From the NCBI RefSeq assembly GCF_030271835.1, contig NZ_CP127389.1, forward strand, positions 2,082,001-2,146,000: a stretch of DNA of 64,000 nucleotides, read 5' to 3'. This DNA is from Proteus appendicitidis (GTDB lineage Bacteria; Pseudomonadota; Gammaproteobacteria; Enterobacterales; Enterobacteriaceae). Shown here piece after piece: positions 47,905-56,745 of this stretch. Positions within the stretch are counted from its first letter, which is position 1. Each line of letters opens with the position of its first letter. The notes under the pieces were generated by a model. It made no database searches. It was not told the DNA's origin and saw only the letters and a program-made list of their open reading frames with translations. The position numbers and the translations under genes are program-made.

Positions 47905-48702
47905 ATGAGCGAACATAATACTATGAACGAACATACGATAAGCAATGAATCTCTGATTTTCTCGCTTTTATTAGTTCTCGTGGCTATTTTTATTAGTCGC
48001 AAAGAAAAACTAGCTTTAGAAAAAGATATTATTTGGAGTACAGCAAGAGCCATTGTTCAACTATTAATTGTTGGCTATGTCTTGACCTATATTTTCCATG
48101 TTGACCATTTTATTCTCACCTTCTTAATGGTGTTATTTATCTGCTATAACGCAGCTCATAATGCCAAAAAGCGGAGTAAATACGTTAAAGATATTTTTCT
48201 GATCTCTTTTACTGCTATTACAACTGGGGCATTATTAACTTTAACTATTTTATTACTCACCAGTTCCATTGCTTTTACGCCAATTCAAATTATTCCTATT
48301 ACGGGGATGATTGCCGGTAATGCAATGATAGCAACCGGGCTTTGTTATAATAATTTGGGTCAACGTTTTCAAAATCAACAACAGCAATTGCAAGAGATGC
48401 TAAGCCTTGGTGCAACACCTAAATTGGCCTCAATGAGTATTATTCGAGATAGCATTAAATCTTCATTGATCCCAACCGTTGATGCAGCAAAAACAGTGGG
48501 TATTGTGAGTTTACCAGGCATGATGTCAGGGCTTATTTTTGCCGGTGTTGATCCACTACAAGCTGTTAAATATCAAATTATGGTGACTTTTATGTTGATG
48601 GCAACAGCCAGCATCTCAACCATTATTGCTTGCTATTTAACCTATAAGAAGTTTTTTAATCAGCGCCACCAGCTTATTAATTTTGAAAACCCCCAGCTAT
48701 AG
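47905..48702 (+). CDS. fetB: iron-export ABC transporter permease
   Basis: 265 residues with about seven membrane helices, of the UPF0014/FetB (YbbM) family: AKKRSKYVKDIFL, ITGMIAGNAMIATGLCYNNL, LGATPKLASMSIIRDSIKSS and the C-terminal PGMMSGLIFAGVDPLQAVKY. A second in-frame ATG at 47923 is a possible start. The stop codon lies in a 15 bp tandem duplication. Confidence 0.92.
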   Translation: MSEHNTMNEHTISNESLIFSLLLVLVAIFISRKEKLALEKDIIWSTARAIVQLLIVGYVLTYIFHVDHFILTFLMVLFICYNAAHNAKKRSKYVKDIFLISFTAITTGALLTLTILLLTSSIAFTPIQIIPITGMIAGNAMIATGLCYNNLGQRFQNQQQQLQEMLSLGATPKLASMSIIRDSIKSSLIPTVDAAKTVGIVSLPGMMSGLIFAGVDPLQAVKYQIMVTFMLMATASISTIIACYLTYKKFFNQRHQLINFENPQL

Positions 48703-48727
48703 CGATTTAACTTATAGCGATTTAACT
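48698..48727. repeat. 15 bp perfect tandem duplication over the fetB stop
   Basis: TATAGCGATTTAACT occurs at 48698-48712 and again at 48713-48727, without a gap. The first copy includes the fetB stop codon (48700-48702). Confidence 0.9.
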
Positions 48728-48735
48728 ATGTTGAT

Positions 48736-48765
48736 AAAGGTCACTCAATTGAGTGACCTTTTTTA
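48736..48765. terminator. fetAB terminator (bidirectional)
   Basis: Perfect 26 bp palindrome with arms AAAGGTCACTCAA (48736-48748) and TTGAGTGACCTTT (48749-48761), followed by T-run. It separates fetB from the convergent nuclease gene. Confidence 0.88.
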
Positions 48766-48793
48766 TTACTGACTAAGAAACCAGTTTAAAATC

Positions 48794-49648
48794 TTATTTT
48801 AATACCGTACATCCCATTTTTTTGACTAACTCACCAGATTGCAATTTCACATCTTGAGCACTTTCAGGTAGCTGACTCCAGAGTGTTAAACCTGTACGAG
48901 CTTCCACTTCTGCCGCTGTTACTTGGAATTCACAGAAATTTGCTTTTTTCGGTGTTTGTTGATCCATAATAAACGCTGCATAAGAGGCGTTTTCTGGTGA
49001 ATCATTTAGAAAAATCACTTTAAAATAAGCACTTGGAATTATGTGTTCTTTATCTGTATTTGGCAATTTACCCATATCTCTTTCATAGATAGGACCTGTA
49101 ACTGTAAAGACTTTATGCCCCTCATTTGCCAAATTACGTTCTTGATCTTCTAATCGCACCCACGCACCTTGGTTTAAATCTGCTTTTTGTGGGGTGATAT
49201 TAGAAAGATAGTTAAGCGCATTCCAACCAGGTAATGCAGCTAATGAAGCTAAAGGTGCTTGATGACCACGGTCAACTTTTAATGTGGCATTGGCATTTTT
49301 GTAATCCGTTGGCGATAAGGTTTCATCATTGCCTAAAGCCGGATCTTTTTTCCAGTTACGCGCTTTACCACTGCCAATGCTGTCTTTAGTCACTAAATAA
49401 GCCACCCAGTCTGCAAACTTGGTTTCGCTATTATTATTTAATGTATAAACATCGCGTTGAATACTGGTTTCACTGCCGCCTAATGGACAACCAATACCAC
49501 AGTTTTCATCATTCATTGCACGCATTGAAGTATCACGCGCAACAGCAGATGGTTGAGTAACAAGATCAGGTTCTACTGTCACCTCTGGATTGGCATAGCT
49601 AGCTGAAACCATAAGCAGTGATAAAACAATTGGGATAATACGTTTCAT
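48794..49648 (-). CDS. secreted DNA/RNA non-specific endonuclease (Serratia nuclease family)
   Basis: 284 residues from the ATG at 49648, which has AAGGAA ahead and begins a normal signal peptide (MKRIIPIVLSLLMVSASYA); a longer reading from 49729 would run through a terminator-like hairpin. The His-Me finger motif DRGHQAPLAS carries the general-base His, and the Asn that binds Mg2+ lies in NYLSNITPQKADLNQGAW (NxxPQ). It cleaves DNA and RNA outside the cytoplasm. Cys pairs (ENCGIGC...) suggest a disulfide. No dedicated inhibitor is adjacent in an operon. Confidence 0.9.
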   Translation of the reverse strand: MKRIIPIVLSLLMVSASYANPEVTVEPDLVTQPSAVARDTSMRAMNDENCGIGCPLGGSETSIQRDVYTLNNNSETKFADWVAYLVTKDSIGSGKARNWKKDPALGNDETLSPTDYKNANATLKVDRGHQAPLASLAALPGWNALNYLSNITPQKADLNQGAWVRLEDQERNLANEGHKVFTVTGPIYERDMGKLPNTDKEHIIPSAYFKVIFLNDSPENASYAAFIMDQQTPKKANFCEFQVTAAEVEARTGLTLWSQLPESAQDVKLQSGELVKKMGCTVLK

Positions 49649-49681
49649 ATAAAATTCCTTTTTATAAAATGAAGAAACAAA

Positions 49682-49703
49682 AAAACTCGCCGAAGCGAGT
49701 TTT
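49682..49703 (-). terminator. terminator-like hairpin in the nuclease leader
   Basis: Stem AAAACTCGC/GCGAGTTTT (49682-49690, 49695-49703) with a 4-base loop, followed on the minus strand by a T-run. It stands 34 bp upstream of the nuclease start, so it may attenuate the nuclease gene or end a small upstream transcript. Confidence 0.75.
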
Positions 49704-49866
49704 AATGTTTTAGATAAGAGAAAATCCATTCTTCTCTTTTTTAATGAATTCTGGTAATAAACGATAAAAAACGCATCAATTTAATATTGATGTACTTTTT
49801 AATAACTGAATATGACTCAAAATTTTGCTACAAAATATGGCGGGAGTTTTCACAGCGCTAGAATGC
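49704..49866 (-). ncRNA. possible leader RNA or small RNA upstream of the nuclease
   Basis: 163 bases lie between two minus-strand terminators. Inside is another hairpin, CATCAAT/ATTGATG (minus strand, near 49774-49792), followed by CGTTTTTTATC, itself terminator-like. The region could be a long structured 5' leader or a small RNA gene. No promoter is identified with confidence. Confidence 0.3.
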
Positions 49867-49888
49867 AAAAAACCCCGCATAAGCGAGG
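49867..49888 (-). terminator. terminator after the DUF6392-like gene region
   Basis: On the minus strand CCTCGC (49888-49883) pairs with GCGGGG (49878-49873) through one G-U, with a 4-base loop, then TTTTTT. Confidence 0.75.
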
Positions 49889-49891
49889 CAT

Positions 49892-50020
49892 TTATTCATC
49901 TAGTTGGTGAAATTCAAATCTCCCACCATGGAAATAATCATGTCCTATATTTCCCATTGCGTCAATAATTTTTCTTGAAAATATTTTTTGATAAAAACTT
50001 TTTCTCTTATTAGCATTAAA
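49892..50020 (-). other. short open frame, possible remnant of a gene 3' end
   Basis: A frame without stops that follows the DUF6392-like gene on the same strand and ends at 49892, just before the terminator. The only ATG (49957) gives a 21-residue peptide, MGNIGHDYFHGGRFEFHQLD plus E. It reads more like protein sequence than the flanking DNA, and could be a small gene or the tail of a lost gene. I do not recognise it. Confidence 0.25.
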
Positions 50021-50048
50021 TCAGGAACTTTTTATTATTAATATAATA

Positions 50049-50525
50049 TCAACCTGTATAGTTAACATCCCATCGTTTTTCTAAACTTTCGCGTAATTCA
50101 AAGGTAAGCGAAATCACCACATTCTCACCAACGTAAGGATATCTGGCGATAAAAATAACCTGATTATTATTGGGTAATTCAAAGACTTCTGCTTCACCTA
50201 AATGAAGTGACATCACAATTTTCTTTTTAGCAAAGCGGATCGGTTTTCCATAATGAGCATGTAGCCACTCTTGTGTCATTAATGGCTGTAATCCGAAAGG
50301 AAGTGCATGGGGAAAATGAAATTGATTTGTTTTTTTATCAAATAGCGTCAGTGTAATTTCACTTAAACCAACACCATACGGCTCAAAATATAAGTGAAGA
50401 GATTCTTTTTTCATCGCCAAACTACCATTTTTGGGTTTGGACTTATAAGGAATTAAATTTTTATCGTAAACATCTTGATATTTCTTTCCTAATTGAGCAA
50501 TCAGCCCAGCAATATCTATTGTCAT
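50049..50525 (-). CDS. small cytoplasmic protein, DUF6392/pyocin-immunity-like
   Basis: 158 residues without signal or membrane segment. The N-terminus (MTIDIAGLIAQLGKKYQDVY) and the LIPYKSKPKNGSLAM stretch recall DUF6392 proteins, some of which have been annotated as pyocin immunity proteins; the match is by eye and weak. The rest is beta-rich (LSEITLTLFDKK, NVVISLTFELRE). It stands alone between ycgN and the secreted nuclease, with a terminator on each side, so neither is an operon partner. Whether it has an immunity function is unknown. Confidence 0.45.
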   Translation of the reverse strand: MTIDIAGLIAQLGKKYQDVYDKNLIPYKSKPKNGSLAMKKESLHLYFEPYGVGLSEITLTLFDKKTNQFHFPHALPFGLQPLMTQEWLHAHYGKPIRFAKKKIVMSLHLGEAEVFELPNNNQVIFIARYPYVGENVVISLTFELRESLEKRWDVNYTG

Positions 50526-50542
50526 GACTTAGATCCCTTAAC

Positions 50543-50568
50543 AAAAAGCGCCTATAAAGGCGCTTTTT
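50543..50568. terminator. terminator between ycgN and the DUF6392-like gene
   Basis: Stem AAAAAGCGCC (50543-50552) and GGCGCTTTTT (50559-50568) with a 6-base loop. It ends the ycgN message on the minus strand. Confidence 0.88.
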
Positions 50569-50583
50569 AATGAAAATAAGAAA

Positions 50584-51027
50584 TTAACCACGTCCTTTGG
50601 GACGATTAAGAATATGATCTTCCCAATCTTCAACTTCCGTTTCTGGCACCGCAATATATCTTACAGAAATATTGCCTTGGTGCATTTTTGCTTTATTACC
50701 CGCAATAAGTGGATGCCAATTTTGTAACGTTTTGCCTTCTGCTAACAGGCGATATGCACACGTCATTGGTAGCCACTCAAATGTCGGTAAATTATACCGT
50801 GTAAGCTTGATACAATCTGGCTCATAACGGAAACGATCTTCGTAATTACTGCATTGGCAAGTTTTAATATTTAGCTGATTACAAGCGACATTGGTAAAAT
50901 ATATCTCATCAGTATCATCATCCATTAACTTGTGTAAACAACACTGCCCACACCCGTCACAGAGCGATTCCCACTCATCATCACTCATTTCATCTAATGT
51001 TTTAGTCTGCCAAAAAGCCTGTGTCAT
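50584..51027 (-). CDS. ycgN: YcgN, UPF0260 cysteine-rich protein
   Basis: 147 residues. Cysteine-rich YkgJ/UPF0260 type: [16 protein letters not shown]...CQCSNY...CIKL and [12 protein letters not shown]. Such proteins are thought to bind zinc or an iron-sulfur cluster; function unknown. It lies 36 bp after the fumarylacetoacetase-family gene on the same strand, as in other enterobacteria, and is likely co-transcribed. Confidence 0.93.
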   Translation of the reverse strand: MTQAFWQTKTLDEMSDDEWESLCDGCGQCCLHKLMDDDTDEIYFTNVACNQLNIKTCQCSNYEDRFRYEPDCIKLTRYNLPTFEWLPMTCAYRLLAEGKTLQNWHPLIAGNKAKMHQGNISVRYIAVPETEVEDWEDHILNRPKGRG

Positions 51028-51063
51028 CTCTACGTTATTACCTTATTGCTCATCTAATACGAA

Positions 51064-51720
51064 TTAAATAACCCGCGTTGTCAGCTGATGCTCATTAACA
51101 CTTAATACCAACATATCACCTGATTCTAGAGGACCAACACCTTCAGGTGTCCCCGTTAAAATCACATCACCAGGACGTAGGGTAAAAAAGCGAGACATAT
51201 AGCTGATCAGGGGTAAAACAGGAGTTAGCATATCACGACTGTTACCCTGCTGACGAATCTCGTCATTAACACGTAACATTAAATCCGCATTTTGCGGGTC
51301 GCCAAATGAATTGACCGGGATAAAACCTGATAATGGCGCAGAGCCATCAAATGCTTTACTTTTTTCCCATGGTTGCCCTGCTTTTTTCAATTTACCTTGT
51401 AAATCACGTAATGTGAGATCAAGACCAAGACCGAAACCCGCAATTGCACGATCAACTCTATCTTCATTAGCTTGCTTAAGTGGCTGACCAATAAGTACTG
51501 CTAATTCAATCTCGTGATGAACCGCTCCCATATCTTTAGGGATAGCAATAGGTTGGCGAATATCACACATAGCTGTTTCTGGTTTGATAAAAATCACAGG
51601 CTCTTCGGATCGAACGGACCCCATCTCTTTAATGTGATTAGCATAGTTACTCCCAACACAAATCACTTTATTGACAGGAAAATCAAGTAACGCACCTTCC
51701 CAATCACGATGTTGATACAT
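51064..51720 (-). CDS. ycgM: fumarylacetoacetate hydrolase family protein (YcgM-like)
   Basis: 218 residues, the small FAH-domain type. Metal-binding acidic residues show in HHEIELAVLIG (Glu-x-Glu) and GFGLGLDLTLRDLQ (Asp), with KSKAFDGSAPLSGF and the terminal LTGTPEGVGPLESGD. Related enzymes hydrolyse acylpyruvates or decarboxylate oxaloacetate. It keeps its place next to ycgN. Cytoplasmic. Confidence 0.93.
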   Translation of the reverse strand: MYQHRDWEGALLDFPVNKVICVGSNYANHIKEMGSVRSEEPVIFIKPETAMCDIRQPIAIPKDMGAVHHEIELAVLIGQPLKQANEDRVDRAIAGFGLGLDLTLRDLQGKLKKAGQPWEKSKAFDGSAPLSGFIPVNSFGDPQNADLMLRVNDEIRQQGNSRDMLTPVLPLISYMSRFFTLRPGDVILTGTPEGVGPLESGDMLVLSVNEHQLTTRVI

Positions 51721-51773
51721 AATGTGTTCCTTTTAGGTAAATTGCTGTGTTTTATTTCACTGTAAAAATGCAA

Positions 51774-52901
51774 TTAGCTCGCGTTAGGCAGTGAATTTAT
51801 TTTATTAGCAACGCCATCAGCCATTGTGACAATGCTGAGAGCAAAAAAGTAAGAGCTGTTCCAATGCATAATCGTACGGAAGTTCTGTGTTACTAAATAG
51901 CTTCTGTGCAAATCATCATCAGGAATAATTAACCATACCGGCATATCATCGTTCAATTGGCTATTGACTGGTAATTTAACACCCAATGCTTTCCATTGAG
52001 CGACCGTTTTTTTCTGTTCGGTCTTAATGCCTTCAAGCTGTTGGTTAAAATCTACCGATAAAGTAACCTGTTCTCCCCAAGGAAGTCCACTTCTCCAACC
52101 TTCAGTCGCTAAATAGTTAGCTGCCGAAGCAAATGCGTCTTCTTGAGTATTCCAAATATCGATTTTCCCATCGCCATTGCCATCTGCGGCATAAGTTAGG
52201 AAGGAAGATGGCATAAACTGAGTTTGTCCCATAGCGCCCGCCCAAGAGCCTTTGAGGCGTTGTCCTTGAGGGATGTGCCCTTCTTCAATAATCTCTAATG
52301 CTGCCATTAATTGACGCGCAAAGAGTTCTTCTCGACGCCCTTCAAACGCAAGCGTTGCAAGTGCAGAGACAACATCTTCTTTGCCTTGCACCTTACCAAA
52401 GCCACTCTCAAGTCCCCATAACGCAACAATATAGTTTGCAGGTACACCATATTTGTTGCTGATTTGTTCTAGAGTATCTTGATTCTCTTGGTAAAGCTTA
52501 GCACCTTGGTTTAAACGGCCATTGGTAACAATGCGTGGTAAATAAACATCGAGTGTTATTTTCTTTTCCGGTTGATTACGGTCTGATTTAATAACTCGTT
52601 CAATAAAATGTGCTTCTGAAAAAGCAAAATCTATTGTTTCTTGTTTATATCCCAATTGAGCTGCTTTTAACTTTAATGCGTCAACATAAGCAGGAAATTG
52701 TGCAGAAGTACGAGTTTCTTTAGGAAATGCTTGTTCTAACGATGCAACATTCACTTGCTTCCATCGAGGTGTTTTTTGTGTTTCAACTGCCGTTGCCTCT
52801 GGTGCAGTAATTTGCCTTTCAGCCAACTTTTGTTGTCCATTTGTACACGCAGATAACATTAAACCGGAAACAATCACAGCGATGAATGAATATTTGAACA
52901 T
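51774..52901 (-). CDS. MltB-family lytic murein transglycosylase (lipoprotein)
   Basis: 375 residues. Lipobox LSAC (Cys19) marks an outer-membrane lipoprotein. The catalytic Glu lies in VALWGLESGFGK; MGQTQFMPSSFLTYA and an EF-hand-like calcium loop (DGNGDGKIDIW) follow as in Slt35/MltB. The enzyme cleaves peptidoglycan glycan strands to 1,6-anhydro ends. This is the second MltB type (TIGR02283-like) by its length and N-terminal region. It lies 24 bp after ycgL on the same strand. Confidence 0.88.
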   Translation of the reverse strand: MFKYSFIAVIVSGLMLSACTNGQQKLAERQITAPEATAVETQKTPRWKQVNVASLEQAFPKETRTSAQFPAYVDALKLKAAQLGYKQETIDFAFSEAHFIERVIKSDRNQPEKKITLDVYLPRIVTNGRLNQGAKLYQENQDTLEQISNKYGVPANYIVALWGLESGFGKVQGKEDVVSALATLAFEGRREELFARQLMAALEIIEEGHIPQGQRLKGSWAGAMGQTQFMPSSFLTYAADGNGDGKIDIWNTQEDAFASAANYLATEGWRSGLPWGEQVTLSVDFNQQLEGIKTEQKKTVAQWKALGVKLPVNSQLNDDMPVWLIIPDDDLHRSYLVTQNFRTIMHWNSSYFFALSIVTMADGVANKINSLPNAS

Positions 52902-52925
52902 TTATGCTCCTTTTATCTCGATGAT

Positions 52926-53219
52926 TTATTCAGTTTTTTCTGATTTTTTTAATTCATCTAAATAAGCATTTAACATACTTTCGACAGGTGGCGGAACTTG
53001 TAAGTAAAAACCCTGCTCAACTAATGCTTTTTTGACTTTTTCAATGTCAGCATGCGCTAAACGCTGTCTATCCGCGAGATTAAGCAACATTGAAAACTGT
53101 GGTTCGCCAAAACTTTGTAATAATTCGTCCGGAATTCGAGAGAAATCATCCTTTTTTTCGATGTATAAATAAGTTTGATCACGTTTGGTACTACGGTAAA
53201 TTGCACAAATCATTTTCAT
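52926..53219 (-). CDS. ycgL: YcgL-domain protein
   Basis: 97 residues, the small YcgL fold ([20 protein letters not shown] ... [13 protein letters not shown]). Function unknown. It is divergent from minC, its conserved neighbour in enterobacteria. The ATG at 53219 is followed by a second possible start two codons later. Confidence 0.93.
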   Translation of the reverse strand: MKMICAIYRSTKRDQTYLYIEKKDDFSRIPDELLQSFGEPQFSMLLNLADRQRLAHADIEKVKKALVEQGFYLQVPPPVESMLNAYLDELKKSEKTE

Positions 53220-53346
53220 TAAACTCTAATTATTAAAATAAGCGACTTGCCTGAATATTTTAGTAAATATAACATGCTTATATACTTTCGTAATATCGTC
53301 TCTGGTTTTTTGTGCCAGATTATAAAAAATTTACTGAGTCAGATAG

Positions 53347-54048
53347 ATGTCAAACACGCCCATTGAGTTAAAAGGCAGTAATTTTACCCTTTCAGTACTC
53401 CATTTAAACGATGGAACACCGAAAGTTATTCGTCAGGCGATTTCAGAAAAAATTGCACAAGCGCCTCAATTTCTGAAAAACGCACCTGTGGTTATCAATG
53501 TCTCTGCTTTAGCAGATGAAAATATTGATTTTAAAAAACTGAGGCGAATTGTAGAAGATGCTGGCTTACGCGTCGTGGGAATTAGTGGTAGTTCAAACGC
53601 TCAACAGAAAGAAGCGATAATTGCCGCACAGTTACCTATCTTAAATGAAGGTAAAATAGTTAAGCCAAGCACTCAGGCAAATAACGATAGAACGAATGAA
53701 GCACCGACAGTTGTTCGTCAAAAAACAAAAATCATCCACACTCCTGTTCGTTCAGGTCAGCGTGTTTATGCTCAAAATAGCGATTTAGTCGTTATCAGCA
53801 ATGTAAGCGCAGGTGCTGAATTAATTGCTGATGGTAATGTTCATGTCTACGGTGTATTGCGTGGACGTGTGCTGGCAGGAGCATCGGGTGATAAAGAGAG
53901 CCATATTTTTTGTACACATCTGTCTGCTGAACTTGTTTCTATTGCTGGTCAATATTGGCTAAGCGACCAAATTCCTACAGACTTTGTTGGTAAATCAGTA
54001 CAACTGAGTCTGCAAGAGAATGAATTAACAATCGAGAACTTAATTTAG
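53347..54048 (+). CDS. minC: septum site-determining protein MinC
   Basis: 233 residues (E. coli 231). N-terminal FtsZ-inhibiting domain, a variable linker (about 105-130), and the C-terminal beta-helix that binds MinD ([34 protein letters not shown]). It blocks FtsZ ring formation near the poles. First gene of minCDE; minD follows after 22 bp. Confidence 0.97.
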   Translation: MSNTPIELKGSNFTLSVLHLNDGTPKVIRQAISEKIAQAPQFLKNAPVVINVSALADENIDFKKLRRIVEDAGLRVVGISGSSNAQQKEAIIAAQLPILNEGKIVKPSTQANNDRTNEAPTVVRQKTKIIHTPVRSGQRVYAQNSDLVVISNVSAGAELIADGNVHVYGVLRGRVLAGASGDKESHIFCTHLSAELVSIAGQYWLSDQIPTDFVGKSVQLSLQENELTIENLI

Positions 54049-54070
54049 AGCATCGACAAGGAATCACTCC

Positions 54071-54883
54071 ATGGCACGCATTATTGTTGTTACGTCAGGT
54101 AAAGGTGGGGTTGGTAAAACAACTTCCAGCGCGGCCATTTCTACCGGCCTCGCTCAAAAAGGTCATAAGACGGTTGTCATCGACTTTGATATTGGGTTAC
54201 GTAATTTAGACCTTATCATGGGTTGTGAACGTAGAGTTGTTTATGATTTTGTTAACGTTATTCAGGGCGATGCATCTTTAAATCAAGCATTGATTAAAGA
54301 TAAGCGTACAGAAAATCTGTTTATTCTCCCTGCTTCACAAACAAGAGATAAAGACGCGCTCACCCGTGATGGTGTCGAACAAGTATTAGATGAACTTGAT
54401 GAAATGGGTTTTGATTTTATTATCTGTGACTCACCTGCAGGTATTGAAAGTGGTGCATTAATGGCTCTTTACTTCGCAGATGAAGCCATTATCACAACAA
54501 ACCCAGAAGTATCATCTGTACGTGACTCCGACCGTATTTTAGGTATTCTTGCCTCTAAGTCACGTCGTGCTGAACGTGGTGAAGATCCAATTAAAGAACA
54601 TCTGCTATTAACTCGTTATAATCCTGGTCGTGTTAACCGTGGCGACATGTTAAGTATGGAAGATGTCCTTGAAATTCTATGCATTCCACTATTGGGTGTT
54701 ATTCCAGAAGATCAATCTGTTTTACGTTCATCTAACCAAGGTGAACCTGTTATTTTAGATGGCGAATCTGATGCAGGTAAAGCCTATTCAGATACAGTAA
54801 ATCGTTTGTTAGGTGAAGAACATCCATTCCGTTTTATTGAAGAAGAGAAAAAAGGCTTTCTGAAACGCCTTTTTGGGGGGTAA
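54071..54883 (+). CDS. minD: septum site-determining protein MinD
   Basis: 270 residues, the E. coli length. Deviant Walker A GKGGVGKTTSSAAIS, DFDIGLRNLDLIMG, and the C-terminal amphipathic membrane-targeting helix (EEKKGFLKRLFGG). ATP-bound MinD recruits MinC and oscillates under MinE control. minE starts 3 bp after its stop. Confidence 0.98.
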   Translation: MARIIVVTSGKGGVGKTTSSAAISTGLAQKGHKTVVIDFDIGLRNLDLIMGCERRVVYDFVNVIQGDASLNQALIKDKRTENLFILPASQTRDKDALTRDGVEQVLDELDEMGFDFIICDSPAGIESGALMALYFADEAIITTNPEVSSVRDSDRILGILASKSRRAERGEDPIKEHLLLTRYNPGRVNRGDMLSMEDVLEILCIPLLGVIPEDQSVLRSSNQGEPVILDGESDAGKAYSDTVNRLLGEEHPFRFIEEEKKGFLKRLFGG

Positions 54884-54886
54884 AAG

Positions 54887-55156
54887 ATGGCTTTACTAGA
54901 TTTTTTCCTGTCGCGTAAAAAGTCAACAGCTAATATTGCCAAGGAGCGTCTACAAATTATCGTAGCAGAACGCCGCCGTGGTGATAGCGAGCCAGCTTAT
55001 TTACCTGATATGAAAAGAGATTTATTAGGCGTCATCTGCAAATATGTGCAGATAGATCCAGAAATGCTTTCTGTTCAATTTGAACAAAAAGGTGATGATA
55101 TCTCGGTATTAGAGCTAAATGTGACTTTACCTGAGAGTGAAGAACCTACAAAGTAA
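54887..55156 (+). CDS. minE: cell division topological specificity factor MinE
   Basis: 89 residues, full length. N-terminal membrane and MinD-binding segment ([25 protein letters not shown], contact helix) and C-terminal topological domain ([20 protein letters not shown]). It stimulates MinD ATPase and drives pole-to-pole oscillation. Confidence 0.97.
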   Translation: MALLDFFLSRKKSTANIAKERLQIIVAERRRGDSEPAYLPDMKRDLLGVICKYVQIDPEMLSVQFEQKGDDISVLELNVTLPESEEPTK

Positions 55157-55188
55157 ATCATATTTTACGCTTTATATAAGTCATTATT

Positions 55189-55236
55189 CACAGAGCCAGC
55201 CATGAACTATAATTAATTTGATTGGCTCTGTGTTTA
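55189..55236 (+). terminator. minE terminator
   Basis: 10 bp arms CACAGAGCCA (55189-55198) and TGGCTCTGTG (55223-55232) with a long 24-base loop, then TTTAATT. Confidence 0.7.
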
Positions 55237-55528
55237 ATTATATACAAATTGAATGCACCTGAATGCGCAAATAGCGCTATATCTCGTTGCTATTTTAATC
55301 ATTGGTGATAAGTCAAAGGAGGCAAGTTATTTCGTAATAACATCTATATTTACTAATATTTTATTTAACCTATTTATAGCCTTCACCTTTTCTAGGTGTT
55401 TTTTGTGTGCAAAAAATAAGAGCCTCAAAAGAGACTCCTATTCGTCATGCTTTATTTTGTTTATTTATCGAACTAATAATCCATCTTATTTTGGATATAA
55501 GAGATTAGAAAATAAACAATGCGTGAAG
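55237..55528. terminator. minE-rnd intergenic region with the rnd terminator
   Basis: About 290 bp. A minus-strand stem GAGTCTC/GAGGCTC (55437-55420, one G-U, loop TTTT) is followed by TTATTTTTT and should end rnd. A weaker plus-strand hairpin CACCT/AGGTG (55384-55398) precedes TTTTTT. The open frames through this region are not convincing genes. Confidence 0.6.
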
Positions 55529-56647
55529 CTATGGATATTGCGTAAGGATCTCTGTCACTTTCTCTTCTAATAATGCTTTACGCCAGCGCGAAGTCAGTTC
55601 AGGTTGCCCTTCTTTTATTTTCCAATGAACACTCAATAATTGATTTATTTGTCTTCTTGAAGCTAATAATTCAGGGTTATAACGCTTGTCTTCACTAATT
55701 TCTTGAATAACCGATTTGATTGCTTTAAACGCTTTTTTATAGTTTGGTTGTTCAATTAAATTACCAATAGGCTCTGGGCAATCTTCATCTTTAATTTCTT
55801 TTGCTTTAACAACAAAATCTAATAAACGACGACCATGGCAACGGATCTCTTGCCCTGAAAGCGATAATGCATCGAGTTCTGCCAATGATGAAGGAAGATA
55901 ACGCGCAACAGACCATAAATGTTCTTCTCTTACAACAAAGTTTAATGCCATATCACGAGATTTAGCTTGATTTAAACGCCACTGAGCAAGCATTTGTAAG
56001 CATGCTAGTTGCTGACCTTTTAATTGCCATGCATTGCTAATATCACGATAGGCAAGCTCTGGTACAACCGTTTCTTGCCGACGTTCTGCAATCATGTTGC
56101 ATTCATCTGCAATTGCATCCATATAGCCTGCTTCTTCCGCCTCTTTAATTAATTTTTCAGCTAAAGGTAGCAAATAGAAAACATCACCACTGGCATATTG
56201 GCACTGTTTTTCAGTTAAAGGACGCGCTAACCAATCTGTTCGGGATTCACTTTTATCTAGTGCAACATTTTCATATTTCTCAACTAATGTCGCAAAGCCA
56301 CAAGAGATGGGATGCCCTAAGAATGCGGCAACCACTTGAGTGTCAATCATAGGTGTTGGAACACAGCCAAACTGGTGAGAAAAGACTTCGAGATCTTCAC
56401 TTCCTGCATGGAGAAACTTCATAATTTCTGGGTTTGTTAATAGTTCAACAAAAGGCGTCCAATCCTTAATTGCTAACGGATCAATAAGAGAGATCTGTTT
56501 ACCGTCATACATCTGGATCAAACCAAGATGTGGGTAATAGGTACGTATGCGGACAAACTCTGTATCTAAAGCTATTTGTGAAGCCTCTGAAGCGGCTTTA
56601 CAGGCGGTATCTAGTGCAGTGTCTGTCGTAATCAATTGATAATTCAA
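55529..56647 (-). CDS. rnd: ribonuclease D
   Basis: 372 residues (E. coli 375). DEDD 3'-5' exonuclease: ALDTEFVRIRTY (Asp, Glu of Exo I), FLHAGSEDLEVF (Exo II Asp) and YASGDVFYLLPL (Exo III Tyr, Asp), followed by two HRDC domains. It trims the 3' ends of tRNA and other stable RNA precursors. It follows fadD, as in E. coli. Confidence 0.97.
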   Translation of the reverse strand: MNYQLITTDTALDTACKAASEASQIALDTEFVRIRTYYPHLGLIQMYDGKQISLIDPLAIKDWTPFVELLTNPEIMKFLHAGSEDLEVFSHQFGCVPTPMIDTQVVAAFLGHPISCGFATLVEKYENVALDKSESRTDWLARPLTEKQCQYASGDVFYLLPLAEKLIKEAEEAGYMDAIADECNMIAERRQETVVPELAYRDISNAWQLKGQQLACLQMLAQWRLNQAKSRDMALNFVVREEHLWSVARYLPSSLAELDALSLSGQEIRCHGRRLLDFVVKAKEIKDEDCPEPIGNLIEQPNYKKAFKAIKSVIQEISEDKRYNPELLASRRQINQLLSVHWKIKEGQPELTSRWRKALLEEKVTEILTQYP

Positions 56648-56699
56648 AACAGGTTTCTCTTGTTTTTATGTCTAATGACTTTTTATGTAATCACAAAAA

Positions 56700-56717
56700 C
56701 GCCGGTATAAACCGGCG
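56700..56717 (-). terminator. fadD terminator
   Basis: CGCCGGT (56700-56706) and ACCGGCG (56711-56717) with a 4-base loop; the minus strand continues with TTTTTGTG. It lies between fadD and rnd. Confidence 0.85.
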
Positions 56718-56745
56718 AAATTGAAAAAGGTTATTGAGTGTTGTA

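Noticed and set aside
49649..49729. Extended N-terminus of the nuclease from the ATG at 49729
   Set aside because: The extension codes through a terminator-like hairpin and places a second hydrophobic stretch before a normal signal peptide; the ATG at 49648 has a proper ribosome-binding site.
55253..55570. 105-residue open frame between minE and rnd on the + strand
   Set aside because: It runs through the rnd terminator and into the end of rnd, has no good start, and its composition is that of AT-rich non-coding DNA.
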